A DNA stretch of 64,000 nucleotides from Algimonas ampicilliniresistens (GCF_030159955.1 NZ_BSNK01000002.1:1116001-1180000); one strand, 5' to 3'; counted from the first letter of the stretch, positions 1 through 10,042 are shown. The notes: a model not told the origin generated them from the letters alone. Numbers and translations are program-made.

Positions 1-1
1 G

Positions 2-190
2 CTGGACGAGGCGGGTTTGGCCGCCACGATCAAGTCACGTCTGGATTTCGACTCCGACCTGATTGTGGTCGAGATCGAAGATCCGGACGGGCGTCACTTC
101 ATTGAAGAAGCGGTTCTGACGGATCAAGAAGCTCGGGAGGACGCGGCGGAACTTGAAGCTGCCGCCAAAGCCTTATTCCGAGGCCGATAA
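2..190 (+). CDS. C-terminal 62 residues of an unrecognised protein (5' end outside window)
   Basis: An open frame runs in from the left edge and stops with TAA at 188-190. The visible tail is acidic and ends in an Ala/Glu-rich, probably helical stretch followed by FRGR. No family could be recognised from this fragment. It converges on the MATE gene and overlaps that gene's 3' end by 92 bases, which is long for a convergent pair. Either the overlap is real or this frame is not a gene. The codons look like normal coding sequence for this genome, so a real C-terminus is favoured, with low certainty. Confidence 0.4.
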   Translation: MDEAGLAATIKSRLDFDSDLIVVEIEDPDGRHFIEEAVLTDQEAREDAAELEAAAKALFRGR

Positions 191-1538
191 AGGCTGCAAA
201 CAGTCCCGCCATCAATCCGTACCATACGCCCAATGCGCCCAGCGGCGTATGCAAGGCCAAGCCATAGCAGAGCGGAAAGCCGATCACCCAATAGCTGATG
301 CCCGTGATGACCATGGGCGCCGTGACATCTTTCAATCCCCGCAGGAGTTGGTTGCAGGCCACTTGTGCGGCGTCGAAAATCATGAAGGCGGCAGCCAGAG
401 GTAAGAATAGGGTGATTAAGGCGATAGTCGCGCTGTTCTCTGGATTGTTCACATCCATATAAGCGCGCGCGATCAGATCCGGCATGAATGCAACAAAAAG
501 GGCGAGAATACCCATTGCCCCGATAGAAATGAGCAGTGTCGCTTGCGCCGCCTGCCGCCGCGCTATTTTGTCGGCAGCGCCTTCCGCGAGGCCGATCCTG
601 ACGGCTCCTGCCATCGAAAAGCCCCATGGCAGCATAAAGGACATGGCAACGACATTGAGCGAGACATTATAGGCCGCCGTTTCGCGCACACCGATCAATC
701 CCATGATTAGGACAGCGGCGTTGAAAAGCGCACCCTCAAAGATTGTTGTCAGGCTGATCGGCCAAGAGAGTTTCATAACTTCGAAAAACCGTTCGCGGTC
801 GAAGCCAAAAATGTTGCGGAAAATCTCAAACACCCGGGCTTCACGGTCAAGACTGATATAGGCGGCGAACAGGAAGAAGCAGATGATATAGCTGATCGAA
901 CTGGCAATGCCGGCGCCCACGAGTCCCAGTTCGGGAAAGCCGAATAGACCGAAAATCAACAGCGCGTTCAGCCCCGCATTAATGCCGACCGTGATTGTGG
1001 CCAGCAGCAAGGGGACCATCGTTTTGTTCAGCGCGGCAAGGAAATTGCGCAAGGCCATAACACCCAGCGCGAACGGCAGGCCGGGGGCCAGCACGATTAC
1101 ATATTCGCTGGCTAGTTTTGCAACGTCTGCATCCTGCCCGAGAGCGAGCAGGATTGGCTCTGTTGCTAGCAAAATAGCCAGCATAGGGACGATCAGGCCG
1201 AAGATCAGCCAGAGTGTCATGCGGACACTCCGCCGTACATCGGTTCGGGCGTCGCGGGCTGTATCGCCAATCGTTGTGCCCAAGGCTTGGCTGACCATCG
1301 GTGTCACAGAGAACACAGGTCCAGCTCCGACCATCCAGAGCATAAAATAAACGACGCCCCCTATGGCCGCCGCGGCAAGGCTTTCCGTGCCAACCCGACC
1401 AATCATGACCGTATCGATCGTATAGATCGAAAATTGCACCATTTGGGTGAGCGCCATTGGTCCGCCAAGCGCAAGCAGGGCGGCTATCTCTCCGCGCATT
1501 GTGCGCGGGAGTGTCGGTATCGACGTGTCAGACGACAT
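99..1538 (-). CDS. MATE family efflux transporter
   Basis: This is a 479-residue polytopic inner-membrane protein of the multidrug and toxin extrusion family (NorM/DinF type), which exports cationic or aromatic compounds in exchange for Na+ or H+. The N-terminal motif LGGPMALTQ, followed by IDTVMIGRVG, is the MATE signature, and about twelve hydrophobic segments fill the rest, as expected for the family length. The frame is open 31 codons further upstream, but those residues are polar and unlike the family, so the ATG at 1536-1538 is preferred. It is transcribed divergently from the pst operon. The substrate cannot be deduced. Confidence 0.88.
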   Translation of the reverse strand: MSSDTSIPTLPRTMRGEIAALLALGGPMALTQMVQFSIYTIDTVMIGRVGTESLAAAAIGGVVYFMLWMVGAGPVFSVTPMVSQALGTTIGDTARDARTDVRRSVRMTLWLIFGLIVPMLAILLATEPILLALGQDADVAKLASEYVIVLAPGLPFALGVMALRNFLAALNKTMVPLLLATITVGINAGLNALLIFGLFGFPELGLVGAGIASSISYIICFFLFAAYISLDREARVFEIFRNIFGFDRERFFEVMKLSWPISLTTIFEGALFNAAVLIMGLIGVRETAAYNVSLNVVAMSFMLPWGFSMAGAVRIGLAEGAADKIARRQAAQATLLISIGAMGILALFVAFMPDLIARAYMDVNNPENSATIALITLFLPLAAAFMIFDAAQVACNQLLRGLKDVTAPMVITGISYWVIGFPLCYGLALHTPLGALGVWYGLMAGLFAAFIGLGIRLWRQLQVPPRPPELLDPSEPLLQ

Positions 1539-1669
1539 GAGGCGCGCCCCTGCGCTTTCTTTTTTATGCTGTAAAGCCGATCTCTGGCTCGTGTCGTTAT
1601 GTGGACGGTTGCAATGTCCGTCCGAAGTCATCAGGGACCGACTAAACCCATCTCTTAAGGAAGTCCGTT

Positions 1670-2716
1670 TTGAGGATTTCGCGTCCAGCCCGACGACCTA
1701 TGATGATCGCAACGCTTGCGATGTTATTATTGGCGTGCGCGAATGAGGGACCTGAGCCGGTCCGTGTTGTTGGGTCTTCAACCGTTTTCCCATTCGCTGC
1801 CAAGACGGCTGAAACCTATTCGGAACGTACAGGCATTCGCATGGTGGTCGAGCAAACGGGCAGCGGCGGCGGGCACAAGCTGTTCTGTTCCGGTGATCGG
1901 TCAATCAATGCGACAACGTCGTCACGCCCACAAAAGCCGTCCGAGGCTGCACTTTGCGCGAGTAATGGCGTAAAGCCCGTCGTGGAAATCCGTCTGGGGT
2001 TTGACGGCATTGTTTTGGCGCGTTCGGTCGCGGCTGCGCCGATGGCGATTGATGAGGCGACCCTCTATCGTGCCTTGGCGCGTGAACTGCCGACATCTGA
2101 TACAGATTGTACGGCCATGCCGAACCCTTACACGACATGGTCACAGATCAGCCCTGATTTGCCTAACAACCGGATCGAGGCTTACGGCCCGCCACCGACC
2201 TCCGGTACGCGCGACGCTTTTGTGGAAACGGCGATGGAGACAGGCGCGCGCCACTATCCCTGTCTGGCTGAGGTGGAGCGCGACACGCCTAACCTATTCC
2301 GGGCACGCGCACATGAACTGCGCGAAGATGGCCATTGGATTGACGCGGGTGAAAACGACAATGCGTTAGTGCAAACTTTGATCAATACTCCCACGGCGCT
2401 CGGCGTGTTCGGATTTTCCTTCCTCGAACAGAATACGGATAAGGTCGCGGCCGTGAGTATTGACGGTATTTTCCCTAGCCGAAGGACTATTCGTTCAGGG
2501 GACTATCCCGTCGTGCGCGACCTGTATCTTTATCTGCGCGGCGATGACGAAACGGGAATTGCTGGATACGCCCTTGAGCTTGCCTCAGATGAAGCTTCTG
2601 GCTTGGGCGGGTATCTCGAAGCGATTGGTTTGATCCCTCTCCCTGAGGGTGAGCGCGACTTGATGCGCCGCCGCATTTTGGCGACATTTGAGCAGAATGA
2701 GGGACAAGCCCGGTGA
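1670..2716 (+). CDS. pstS: PstS-like phosphate-binding lipoprotein
   Basis: This is the substrate-binding component of a phosphate ABC importer, predicted to be lipid-anchored in the envelope. The first 23 residues form a signal peptide with several Arg, a hydrophobic core and the lipobox LLAC. VVGSSTVFPFA and TGSGGG follow, the phosphate-contacting loops of PstS. The chosen start is TTG at 1670, because an AAGGA sequence lies eight bases upstream and the Arg-rich n-region is then included; ATG at 1700 is the alternative. A GTGA overlap with pstC indicates an operon. A lipoprotein PstS is less usual in Gram-negatives than a soluble one. Phosphate specificity is inferred from the pst context. 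Confidence 0.82.
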   Translation: MRISRPARRPMMIATLAMLLLACANEGPEPVRVVGSSTVFPFAAKTAETYSERTGIRMVVEQTGSGGGHKLFCSGDRSINATTSSRPQKPSEAALCASNGVKPVVEIRLGFDGIVLARSVAAAPMAIDEATLYRALARELPTSDTDCTAMPNPYTTWSQISPDLPNNRIEAYGPPPTSGTRDAFVETAMETGARHYPCLAEVERDTPNLFRARAHELREDGHWIDAGENDNALVQTLINTPTALGVFGFSFLEQNTDKVAAVSIDGIFPSRRTIRSGDYPVVRDLYLYLRGDDETGIAGYALELASDEASGLGGYLEAIGLIPLPEGERDLMRRRILATFEQNEGQAR

Positions 2717-3951
2717 GTGATCCGGTCCCGATCTATATGTTGATGATTATTCTGGCCCTGATTGTGGGGGCCTATCGGCTTGCCTATGGGCGGGCCGCGC
2801 GTTTTGCACAGCTCGCTATTGGTGGAATGGCGCGACCTCGGGCGCAGCCACGTCATCACGCTCGGCTGGCGGCTGTGATGGCAGGTTTAGCGGGTGTTTG
2901 CGTTTATCTCGTGGGTTTGGGTTTGCGAACCCATGAGCCGAGCGTCGTGGGCGACGGGCTCTGGTTGGCGGCTCTGGTTGGGTTGCCGTCCCTTATAATC
3001 GGCATCGCGCTCGCCAAAGTTCGCCCCGACTTTGCTGCGCGTGCGCACATTGAACGCATGGCGGAAACTGGGTTGATGTTGCTGTCGCTTGTCGCTGTTA
3101 TCACAACACTCGGCATTGTGGCTTCACTGGTATTTGAAGCGACCCTGTTTTTTCAGGATGTTTCCGTTTTTGAGTTCATTTTCGGGACACATTGGTCGCC
3201 ACAAACCGCAATCCGGGCTGGGCAGGCGGGACAAAGCGGGACGTTCGGCGCGGTTCCTGTTTTCGCGGGGACATTCCTGATTACAGCCATCGCCTTGGCT
3301 GTAGCGGGCCCCGTTGGCCTTATGGTTGCGATCTATTTGTCGGAATATGCTTCAACGCGAACACGCGCTGTGGTGAAGCCTGCTATTGAAATATTGGCAG
3401 GGATTCCAACCGTAGTTTACGGTTTCTTCGCTCTGATCAGCGTTGGCCCGACGATCCGGCATGTCGCCGAAATGATGGGTGCGAATGTACCGACACAATC
3501 AGCATTGGCAGCCGGGTTGGTTATGGGCGTGATGATCATTCCTTTGGTCAGCTCTTTGTCCGATGATGTCATTCGGGCTGTCCCGCAATCCTTGCGCGAC
3601 GGCTCGACGGCGCTCGGCGCGACGCGATCAGAGACCTTGATCCGCGTCGTGTTTCAAAGTGCCTTACCGGGCATTATTGGCGCGTTTTTACTCGCCATTT
3701 CGCGCGCGATCGGCGAGACGATGATTGTCGTGATGGCGGCGGGTCGGGCCGCTAACCTCTCGGCCAATCCGTTCGATGCCGTGACCACGGTGACGGTGCA
3801 GATCGTTGCGTTGCTGACCGGGGATCAAGTCTTTGACAGTCCGCGCACGCTGGCCGCTTTCGCGCTCGGCCTCGTGCTGTTTATCATTACTCTTTTACTC
3901 AACATCGTCGCCCTAGCCGTCGTCAATCGCTATCGGGTGCGGTTCGAATGA
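2713..3951 (+). CDS. pstC: Phosphate ABC transporter permease PstC
   Basis: One of the two membrane subunits forming the phosphate channel; 412 residues. About 120 N-terminal residues carrying three hydrophobic segments precede the permease domain, giving the long PstC form common in alphaproteobacteria. The domain includes EILAGIPTVVYGFFAL and, later, the loop with DGSTALGATRSET and AISRAIGETM, the EAA-type coupling region that contacts PstB. The start is GTG, overlapping the pstS stop as GTGA, and the end overlaps pstA as ATGA, so translation is probably coupled along the operon. Confidence 0.93.
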   Translation: MSDPVPIYMLMIILALIVGAYRLAYGRAARFAQLAIGGMARPRAQPRHHARLAAVMAGLAGVCVYLVGLGLRTHEPSVVGDGLWLAALVGLPSLIIGIALAKVRPDFAARAHIERMAETGLMLLSLVAVITTLGIVASLVFEATLFFQDVSVFEFIFGTHWSPQTAIRAGQAGQSGTFGAVPVFAGTFLITAIALAVAGPVGLMVAIYLSEYASTRTRAVVKPAIEILAGIPTVVYGFFALISVGPTIRHVAEMMGANVPTQSALAAGLVMGVMIIPLVSSLSDDVIRAVPQSLRDGSTALGATRSETLIRVVFQSALPGIIGAFLLAISRAIGETMIVVMAAGRAANLSANPFDAVTTVTVQIVALLTGDQVFDSPRTLAAFALGLVLFIITLLLNIVALAVVNRYRVRFE

Positions 3952-5234
3952 GCGGCTTACAATCTATTGCAACGCCCGCCGCCTTAGCCCGCTTGCGCAA
4001 GCGCCGAGCGGCGGAACGTCGGTTCCGCCTCTATGGCCGCGCGGCCATAGCCTTCTCGGTCACCGCGCTGGCTTGGCTGTTATTCTCCATATTTTCGACA
4101 GGTCTATCGGCCTTTACCCAACATTGGTTGAACTTGGATCTGGAGGTAAAAACCGTGTCTGGTGACGCGCCGAATTACCGTGATCTTCTGGCCGATGCGA
4201 TGGCGGAAGAATTCGAAATCACAATAGATGAGTTGGCCCAAGATGCGTCTGTTAGGGGTGAGTTGTTGCAAATCTTGTCGGCTTCAGAAGCCACGGCGCA
4301 ATTACGGCGGCGGGGGCAGGTCGAGCCAAGAGCGGGCGCCGTGACCTTGAGGATTCCGGCATCCGACCTCACGGATCAGTTTCTCAAAGGTCATATTGAC
4401 CGGGGTCTTGCGCCGTCGCAACGCCCGGTCACGGATCGTCAAATCGAATGGATTGATCAGCTGGTCGAGACAGGTCGCGTTGAGCGACGGTTTAATCGCG
4501 CTTTGTTCCTAAACCCGGATTCCCGCGATCCCGAGCGTGCGGGATTGGCGTCGGCCATTTTTGGGTCAGTGATGATCCTTATTATCGCCAGCGCCTTAGC
4601 CCTGCCCGTCGGAGTGGGCGCGGCGATCTATCTAGATAATTTCGCGCCCAAGACTGGTTGGGGTGGACGGATGATCAGCTTAGTCGAGGTCAATATCAAT
4701 AATCTGGCCGCCGTGCCGTCAATTGTTTTTGGTCTGCTTGGCCTTGCCGTTTTCATCAACTTCTTTGGCTTGTCCCGGTCCATCCCGCTGGTTGGAGGAC
4801 TGGTGTTGGCCTTACGCATGTTTCCGACCATTGTGATTGCCTCCCGCGCTGCGCTGCAAGCGATTCCGGATTCACTGACGGATAGTGCGCTGAGTTTAGG
4901 CGCGTCGCGTATGCAGGCCGTGTTTAATCACAAGGTTCCACTGGCCGCGCCGGGGATCCTGACCGGGTCGATCATCGGTATGGCGCAGGCGCTGGGTGAA
5001 ACCGCACCACTCTTGATGATCGGCATGGTTGCCTTCGTCACCGCTGTTCCGGCCTCTCCTATGGACCCGGCCACAGCCTTGCCCGTGCAGATTTTCTTAT
5101 GGTCTGGATCGGCGGAAGTGGCTTGGGCGGAACGGACATCGGCGGCGATCATAGCCTTGCTGGTTGTGCTGATGCTGATTAACGGGCTGGCCATCATGCT
5201 GCGCGAACGGTTGCAACGAAAACGGAGGCGCTGA
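3948..5234 (+). CDS. pstA: Phosphate ABC transporter permease PstA (DUF3333 form)
   Basis: Second channel subunit of the phosphate importer; 428 residues. After the first membrane segment (about residues 30-52) there is a periplasmic insertion of roughly 150 residues matching the DUF3333 extension of alphaproteobacterial PstA. The permease core follows, with [19 protein letters not shown] and the coupling loop [14 protein letters not shown], then [14 protein letters not shown]. It overlaps pstC by four bases and ends two bases before pstB. The core is canonical; the role of the insertion is not known from sequence. Confidence 0.93.
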   Translation: MSGLQSIATPAALARLRKRRAAERRFRLYGRAAIAFSVTALAWLLFSIFSTGLSAFTQHWLNLDLEVKTVSGDAPNYRDLLADAMAEEFEITIDELAQDASVRGELLQILSASEATAQLRRRGQVEPRAGAVTLRIPASDLTDQFLKGHIDRGLAPSQRPVTDRQIEWIDQLVETGRVERRFNRALFLNPDSRDPERAGLASAIFGSVMILIIASALALPVGVGAAIYLDNFAPKTGWGGRMISLVEVNINNLAAVPSIVFGLLGLAVFINFFGLSRSIPLVGGLVLALRMFPTIVIASRAALQAIPDSLTDSALSLGASRMQAVFNHKVPLAAPGILTGSIIGMAQALGETAPLLMIGMVAFVTAVPASPMDPATALPVQIFLWSGSAEVAWAERTSAAIIALLVVLMLINGLAIMLRERLQRKRRR

Positions 5235-5236
5235 GC

Positions 5237-6016
5237 GTGACCGATAAGCCCTCAAGTGACAGACCCAAATTTACCTGCCGCGATGTTTCCGTGCGTTATG
5301 ATGGTTTTAGCGCTCTGTCAGGGATCGACATCGATATTTCTGACCGCAGTGTCACGGCGCTGATCGGGCCGTCTGGCTGCGGTAAGTCGACTTTGCTACG
5401 CGTGTTTAACCGTATGAATGATACTATCGCCAATGCCCGCGTGAGCGGCACTGTGCTGATGGACGACATCGATATTTATGGTCCCGACATCGACCCGGTT
5501 CTGCTGCGCGCCCGTGTCGGCATGGTGTTTCAGAAACCCGCCCCGTTTCCTCGCTCCGTCTATGACAATGTGGCTTACGGTCCAAGATTGCATGGTCTTA
5601 GCCGATCCCGGGCTGATCTGGACGGCCAAGTCGAAAAGAGCCTGCGACGCGCGGGTTTATGGGAAGAGGTCAAAGACCGATTGAAGATGCCTGCGCCCGG
5701 CCTGTCAGTTGGGCAGCAGCAGCGGCTCGTGCTGGCACGGGCGCTGGCCATTGATCCTGAAGTCATCCTGATGGACGAACCTGCGAGTTCGCTTGACCCA
5801 ATCGCTACTGCCCGTTTGGAAGCCTTAATCGAGGAATTGAAGACCCGCTACTGCATCATCATCGTCACACACAGTATGGCCCAAGCAGCCCGTATTTCAG
5901 ACAAGACGGCATTCTTGCACAATGGCGCGTTGATCGAATTTGATCAGACCGAAAATATGTTCACTAATCCGACCGACACACGCACGCAGGATTATATTAC
6001 CGGACGGTTTGGCTGA
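5237..6016 (+). CDS. pstB: Phosphate ABC transporter ATPase PstB
   Basis: ATP-hydrolysing subunit of the phosphate importer, 259 residues, starting at GTG. Walker A is GPSGCGKST (about residues 43-51). The PstB-typical FNRMND follows it, the Q-loop is MVFQKP, Walker B ends in [12 protein letters not shown] and the switch His lies in VTHSM. The signature helix reads LSVGQQQRL where LSGGQQQRL is usual, and DEPASSLDP replaces the common DEPCSALDP. These are mild departures and the protein should still be an active ATPase. No phoU follows, although pstB and phoU are often adjacent. Confidence 0.93.
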   Translation: MTDKPSSDRPKFTCRDVSVRYDGFSALSGIDIDISDRSVTALIGPSGCGKSTLLRVFNRMNDTIANARVSGTVLMDDIDIYGPDIDPVLLRARVGMVFQKPAPFPRSVYDNVAYGPRLHGLSRSRADLDGQVEKSLRRAGLWEEVKDRLKMPAPGLSVGQQQRLVLARALAIDPEVILMDEPASSLDPIATARLEALIEELKTRYCIIIVTHSMAQAARISDKTAFLHNGALIEFDQTENMFTNPTDTRTQDYITGRFG

Positions 6017-6042
6017 GCATGATTTTCAGACAAGGTATGAAA

Positions 6043-7152
6043 ATGCGGTTTATCACAATCATGTGGGTCGGGTGCTTCTTGCTTCTCTCGGCCTGTCAGG
6101 CATCCGAAGAACCGCCTGTTGAATTATCTGACCAACCGCAGGGCATGGTCACTGAACCGCGATCCTTTGACGTCAATGGTCAGCGCCTGTCTGGTCTGCT
6201 CGACATGCCCGAAAACAGGGACGCTCGCGCGCTCGTCATCCTTATTCATGGTTATGGCCAAACCAATGTGGTCGAGCAAAACTGGTACTATGATCTGCGC
6301 TCACGTTTTGCTGCGACCGGCATTTCCAGTTTTGTGTGGGACAAGCCGGGGTGCGGTGACAGCGAAGGATCATTCGACGCGGATCAGCCGGTTGCCAGCA
6401 GTGCAGATGAGGTGTTGGCCGCAGCCGCCTATCTGAGGGACCAGAAGGTGCCGGGCGCTCAACGGATTGGCCTTTGGGGGATCAGTCGCGCGGGATGGAT
6501 TGCACCGTTGGCTCTATCCCAGGATGAAGATCTCGCCTTCTGGATTTCAGTGAGCGGCGTCGATGCTGACGAGAGTTTCGGATATCTGCTGGAATCAAAT
6601 TGGCGGATTAAAGGATATGATGAGGCCGTGATCGCCCGTTTGCTCGCCGAATGGCGCCGAGGCACGGAAATCGCTGTCACGGGCGGGTCCTATGAGGATT
6701 ACCTTTCGGAGACGGAAGCTTACCGCACCGATCCCTTCGTTTTGTTTCTTCAAAACGGGGAAGAGGCGATGAGTGAGGCGGCCTACAATAGTTTGCGGGC
6801 AACTTGGCAAGCCGAACCACCTCGATTTAACCCCACAACGGGGCTTCGGATCTATGTTGAGGGTTTCGCATCGACTTTAAGTAAGCTCAATATTCCGGTT
6901 CTCGCCCTGTTCGGCGAACAGGACATGAGTGTCGATTGGTAGTCCACAAAGTCACTTTATGAAGACACGGTCGGCCAAAACCCGAACGCCAGCTTGACAG
7001 TCCGGACCTTTCCGAACGCCAATCATAATCTCCATGTCAGCCAGACAGGCGGGTTTGAGGAAATGATCAGTATTCTGGGCTCGCACGAAATGGCGCCCGG
7101 CTATTATGATGCAATCCTAGAGTGGCTCGATACTGTTGCGGCTGATAAGTAA
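6043..7152 (+). pseudogene. Alpha/beta-hydrolase lipoprotein interrupted by an in-frame amber codon
   Basis: The frame encodes a lipoprotein signal peptide ending in the lipobox LSAC and an alpha/beta-hydrolase domain with HGYGQT (oxyanion region), the nucleophile motif GISRAGW and the acid-loop region GEQD. A TAG stops translation at 6940-6942, just after VDW. The same frame then continues for 69 more codons to TAA at 7150-7152, and these still look like the hydrolase C-terminus, with the catalytic His in NANHNLH. The truncated product would lack that His. It may be a young pseudogene from one substitution, an amber readthrough gene, or a sequencing error. The ATG at 6043 is chosen because AAGG lies about seven bases upstream. 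Confidence 0.75.
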
Positions 7153-7173
7153 ATGACCGCGCGCGACTTCTTT

Positions 7174-8052
7174 TTAGTTCCCGAAATCGACGCTCGATAA
7201 AAACCGATCGATCACGTCTTGCTGCTGTTTGGTCCCGTCCGGATCCGCTTGGGTCTTGAACTTAGTGAATTCTTCTGCCCACTTGCTAGTTCTGATCCGG
7301 ACCGGAGGTTTTTCGGCTTGCAATACATCCATGACCACATCGGCGACTTCGTCGGCGGTCTGGAAGGAATAGGAACTGCCGCTTGCGGCACGGGCCTGGG
7401 CTCCGCCAATATAGGCCTCTAAGATCGGCTTATATTCGTCGTCCAGCATGCCGCCCGTCTCTGTGAAATGGGCCAGCGCATTCTGGGCGAAGGGCGTCGA
7501 AATACCGCCGGGTTCTACGGCGGAGAAATGCAGATCGAAAGCCGGACCGACATAGGTGGACAGGCTTTCCGTATAGCCCTCGACGGCAAATTTGGCCGCG
7601 CAGTAAAGCTCATTGAACGGTTGTCCGACGAGCCCGCCCACGGATGAAATATTGATGACACGGCCCTCGCGTGCATTGCGCATGCCGGGCAAGACAGCCT
7701 TGGTCATACGCACAACGCCGTAATAATTGACCTCCGTCATCCATTGCAGCTCCGCGTCAGAAGCTTGTTCGGTCGTGCGGATTTGCGCGGCGCCGGCATT
7801 ATTGATGAGAGCGTGGATTCCGCCATGATCCGCGAGAACGACGTCGACGCAGGATTGGATGCTGTCCAAATCCGTGACGTCGAGCGCGCGGATATCGGCT
7901 TCGACTCCTGCCTCTTTGAGCGCAGCCTCTAATGTCTCTCGCTTCGCCAGATTGCGCATGGTCGCAACGACGCGGTAGCCCGCTTGTGCCGCCTTCACAC
8001 TGATGGAGACACCCAGACCAGTTGAGCATCCGGTGATCAATAGTGTCTTCAT
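7174..8052 (-). CDS. Short-chain dehydrogenase/reductase
   Basis: A 292-residue classical SDR that should use NAD(P)(H) to oxidise or reduce an alcohol/carbonyl. It shows the nucleotide-binding TGCSTGLG near residue 8, INNAG, the catalytic Ser in NISSVGG, and YCAAK with Tyr and Lys. The start at 8050-8052 has a strong upstream AAGGAG; the longer open frame reads into the neighbouring gene and is rejected. It is the last gene of a three-gene minus-strand operon (ABC ATPase, Gfo/Idh oxidoreductase, SDR), ten bases after the preceding stop. The substrate is unknown. Confidence 0.85.
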   Translation of the reverse strand: MKTLLITGCSTGLGVSISVKAAQAGYRVVATMRNLAKRETLEAALKEAGVEADIRALDVTDLDSIQSCVDVVLADHGGIHALINNAGAAQIRTTEQASDAELQWMTEVNYYGVVRMTKAVLPGMRNAREGRVINISSVGGLVGQPFNELYCAAKFAVEGYTESLSTYVGPAFDLHFSAVEPGGISTPFAQNALAHFTETGGMLDDEYKPILEAYIGGAQARAASGSSYSFQTADEVADVVMDVLQAEKPPVRIRTSKWAEEFTKFKTQADPDGTKQQQDVIDRFLSSVDFGN

Positions 8053-8062
8053 GAGGTTCTCC

Positions 8063-9049
8063 TTAGCGTTTTCTGACCCGCATACCCAGACCGCTGGCTT
8101 CATAGATGGCATCGATCGCCTGCATCTGCTGCACGGCGGAGGCCGCATGGGTCAAGGGCAGGACCCCCATGCCTAGGCTCCCAATCAGATGGGCGAGTTG
8201 GGCATCATAGGTCGTGATCACCGACCAGCGCGGGTGATCGGCCTCTGTGACTGTGCCTTGCGGTGTGGTGATCGTGCAACCGCGATAGGGATGAACGGGG
8301 TTATCCATACGAACCGTTCCGCCCGCACCTTTGACTTCGAAAAAATTCAGACGCTCAATGTCTTCGCTCATATCGCTCGAAATCGTCGCCGTGAGACCGT
8401 CTCCGAAATCAAGCTCGGCTTCTATGAATAGGTCAATGCGAGGCTGGCCTTCGGTCGCGCGAGCGCTTCGCACCATTGGTTCACGGCCCGCTAGCGTGCG
8501 TGCAATCTGCAGCGGATAAGTGCCGAGGTCCATCAGGCCGCCGCCGCCCAACTCTGCGATGTGGCGTAACTGTCCCGGTGTGTCCGGGATCGTAACGTGA
8601 AATCGCCCTACCATATGGGTGAGGGGCCGAACCGCATCGACGGCAGCCATGAAGTGGATAAAGGCCGGGTGATATCGGTGGTGGAATGCTTCCATGATCG
8701 TGCCGGGTAGGGCAGCAATAGCTTGCGCTTCCTCGGCGTTCATGGCGAACGGCTTTTCGATCAGCTGGACTTTGCCTGCTGCCGCTAGCGCTAATTCGAG
8801 ATGTTGGGATGGGGGCAGGGCGTTGTAGATGATGTCGATGTCAGGACGTGCGCACAGGGCGCGATAGTCTTCGATGATCTCAGCGTCCGGGATTCCGTTT
8901 TCTGCCGCGTAGATTTGGCCGCGTTTAACGTCGCGACACGCTATCGCGACAATCTCACAATCTTCGCGGCGCAGGGCTGGAGCAATGATCGCCTTGGGCG
9001 CGATCCGTGACGCGCCCAGCAAACCAATCGTGTAATTAGGTCGCGACAT
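8063..9049 (-). CDS. Gfo/Idh/MocA family oxidoreductase
   Basis: A 328-residue NAD(P)-dependent dehydrogenase of the family that includes glucose-fructose oxidoreductase and inositol dehydrogenase, usually acting on sugars or sugar-like alcohols. The N-terminal Rossmann motif is GLLGASRIAPKA. YNALPPS and IEKPFAMN follow, the EKP being the family hallmark whose Lys takes part in catalysis. A HHRYHPAF segment opens the second domain. The start overlaps the upstream ABC ATPase gene by 14 bases, so the two are likely co-translated. Substrate unassigned. Confidence 0.87.
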   Translation of the reverse strand: MSRPNYTIGLLGASRIAPKAIIAPALRREDCEIVAIACRDVKRGQIYAAENGIPDAEIIEDYRALCARPDIDIIYNALPPSQHLELALAAAGKVQLIEKPFAMNAEEAQAIAALPGTIMEAFHHRYHPAFIHFMAAVDAVRPLTHMVGRFHVTIPDTPGQLRHIAELGGGGLMDLGTYPLQIARTLAGREPMVRSARATEGQPRIDLFIEAELDFGDGLTATISSDMSEDIERLNFFEVKGAGGTVRMDNPVHPYRGCTITTPQGTVTEADHPRWSVITTYDAQLAHLIGSLGMGVLPLTHAASAVQQMQAIDAIYEASGLGMRVRKR

Positions 9050-9992
9050 CGGACCCGTAAGTCAGCTGCAGGAAGATATCTTCCAGATCGGGTTGGTCCG
9101 TGCGTAAGTCGGCGATGGACAGGCCTGCATCCTTCACTTGGTTCAGCAAGCCGGTCACTGAATCTGAGCCTTTTTGATACGTGATCACCAGATTGCCGTC
9201 ATCAATCTGGGCGTCGAGGCCTGACAGGGCAGGCGGCATTGATGTCAGAGTTTCTGTCGGTGTGATGACCAACATCCGCTTATCCATACGCGACAGGAGC
9301 GAGTCCTTGCTTTCATTAGCGACGATACGGCCTTCATGAATGATAGCAATTCGGTCGCAGAGAGCTTCGGCTTCCTCCAGATAATGGGTCGTCAAGATGA
9401 TCGTGGTCCCGCGCTCATGTAGTTCCTGAACATAGGCCCAAAGTTGGCGGCGCAACTCAATGTCCACGCCCGCTGTCGGCTCGTCCAGGATGAGAACGGG
9501 TGGATTATGAACCAAGGCTTTGGCAATCAGAAGGCGCCGTTTCATGCCGCCCGAGAGCTGACGCACATAAGCGTCACGTTTGTCCGATAGGCCAAGCGCT
9601 GCAAGAATTTCCTCGCTGCGCCGCTCTGATTTAGGCACGCCATAATATCCCGCTTGCAGCTCCAGCGCTTGGAATGGTGTGAAAAACACGTCCATGGCAA
9701 TTTCCTGCGGGACAATGCCGATTGAGGCGCGCGCTTGGCGGGTCTGGGCGTCGATATCATAGCCCATGATCCGTGCCGTGCCTGATGTCTTGTTCACGAG
9801 GCCGGCCAAAATGTTAATCGCGGTTGATTTGCCGGCTCCGTTGGGACCAAGCAATCCGAAGATTGAGCCACGCGGGATCGTCAGATCAATGCCATGTAGT
9901 GCCGTTTTGGCCTCTGCCTTTTTCGTCGCAGCATAGGTCTTCTTCAGCGCGATCAGTTCGATCGCAGGCGTATCTTGTGGGTTGTCTGACAT
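9036..9992 (-). CDS. ABC transporter ATP-binding protein (CcmA/DrrA type)
   Basis: A 318-residue ATPase of the ABC-2 exporter class. It contains Walker A GPNGAGKST, the signature LSGGMKRR, Walker B LILDEPTAGVD and the switch His in LTTHYLEEAE, followed by a roughly 90-residue C-terminal extension typical of DrrA-like proteins. No ABC-2 permease lies next to it in this window; the following genes are metabolic oxidoreductases. Its membrane partner must be encoded elsewhere, or the ATPase has been separated from it. First gene of the minus-strand trio. Confidence 0.88.
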   Translation of the reverse strand: MSDNPQDTPAIELIALKKTYAATKKAEAKTALHGIDLTIPRGSIFGLLGPNGAGKSTAINILAGLVNKTSGTARIMGYDIDAQTRQARASIGIVPQEIAMDVFFTPFQALELQAGYYGVPKSERRSEEILAALGLSDKRDAYVRQLSGGMKRRLLIAKALVHNPPVLILDEPTAGVDIELRRQLWAYVQELHERGTTIILTTHYLEEAEALCDRIAIIHEGRIVANESKDSLLSRMDKRMLVITPTETLTSMPPALSGLDAQIDDGNLVITYQKGSDSVTGLLNQVKDAGLSIADLRTDQPDLEDIFLQLTYGSDVAT

Positions 9993-10042
9993 AGGTCAGG
10001 CGCTTAGACGCGGACTCGCCCAACGACAAGGATCAGCCCGCC

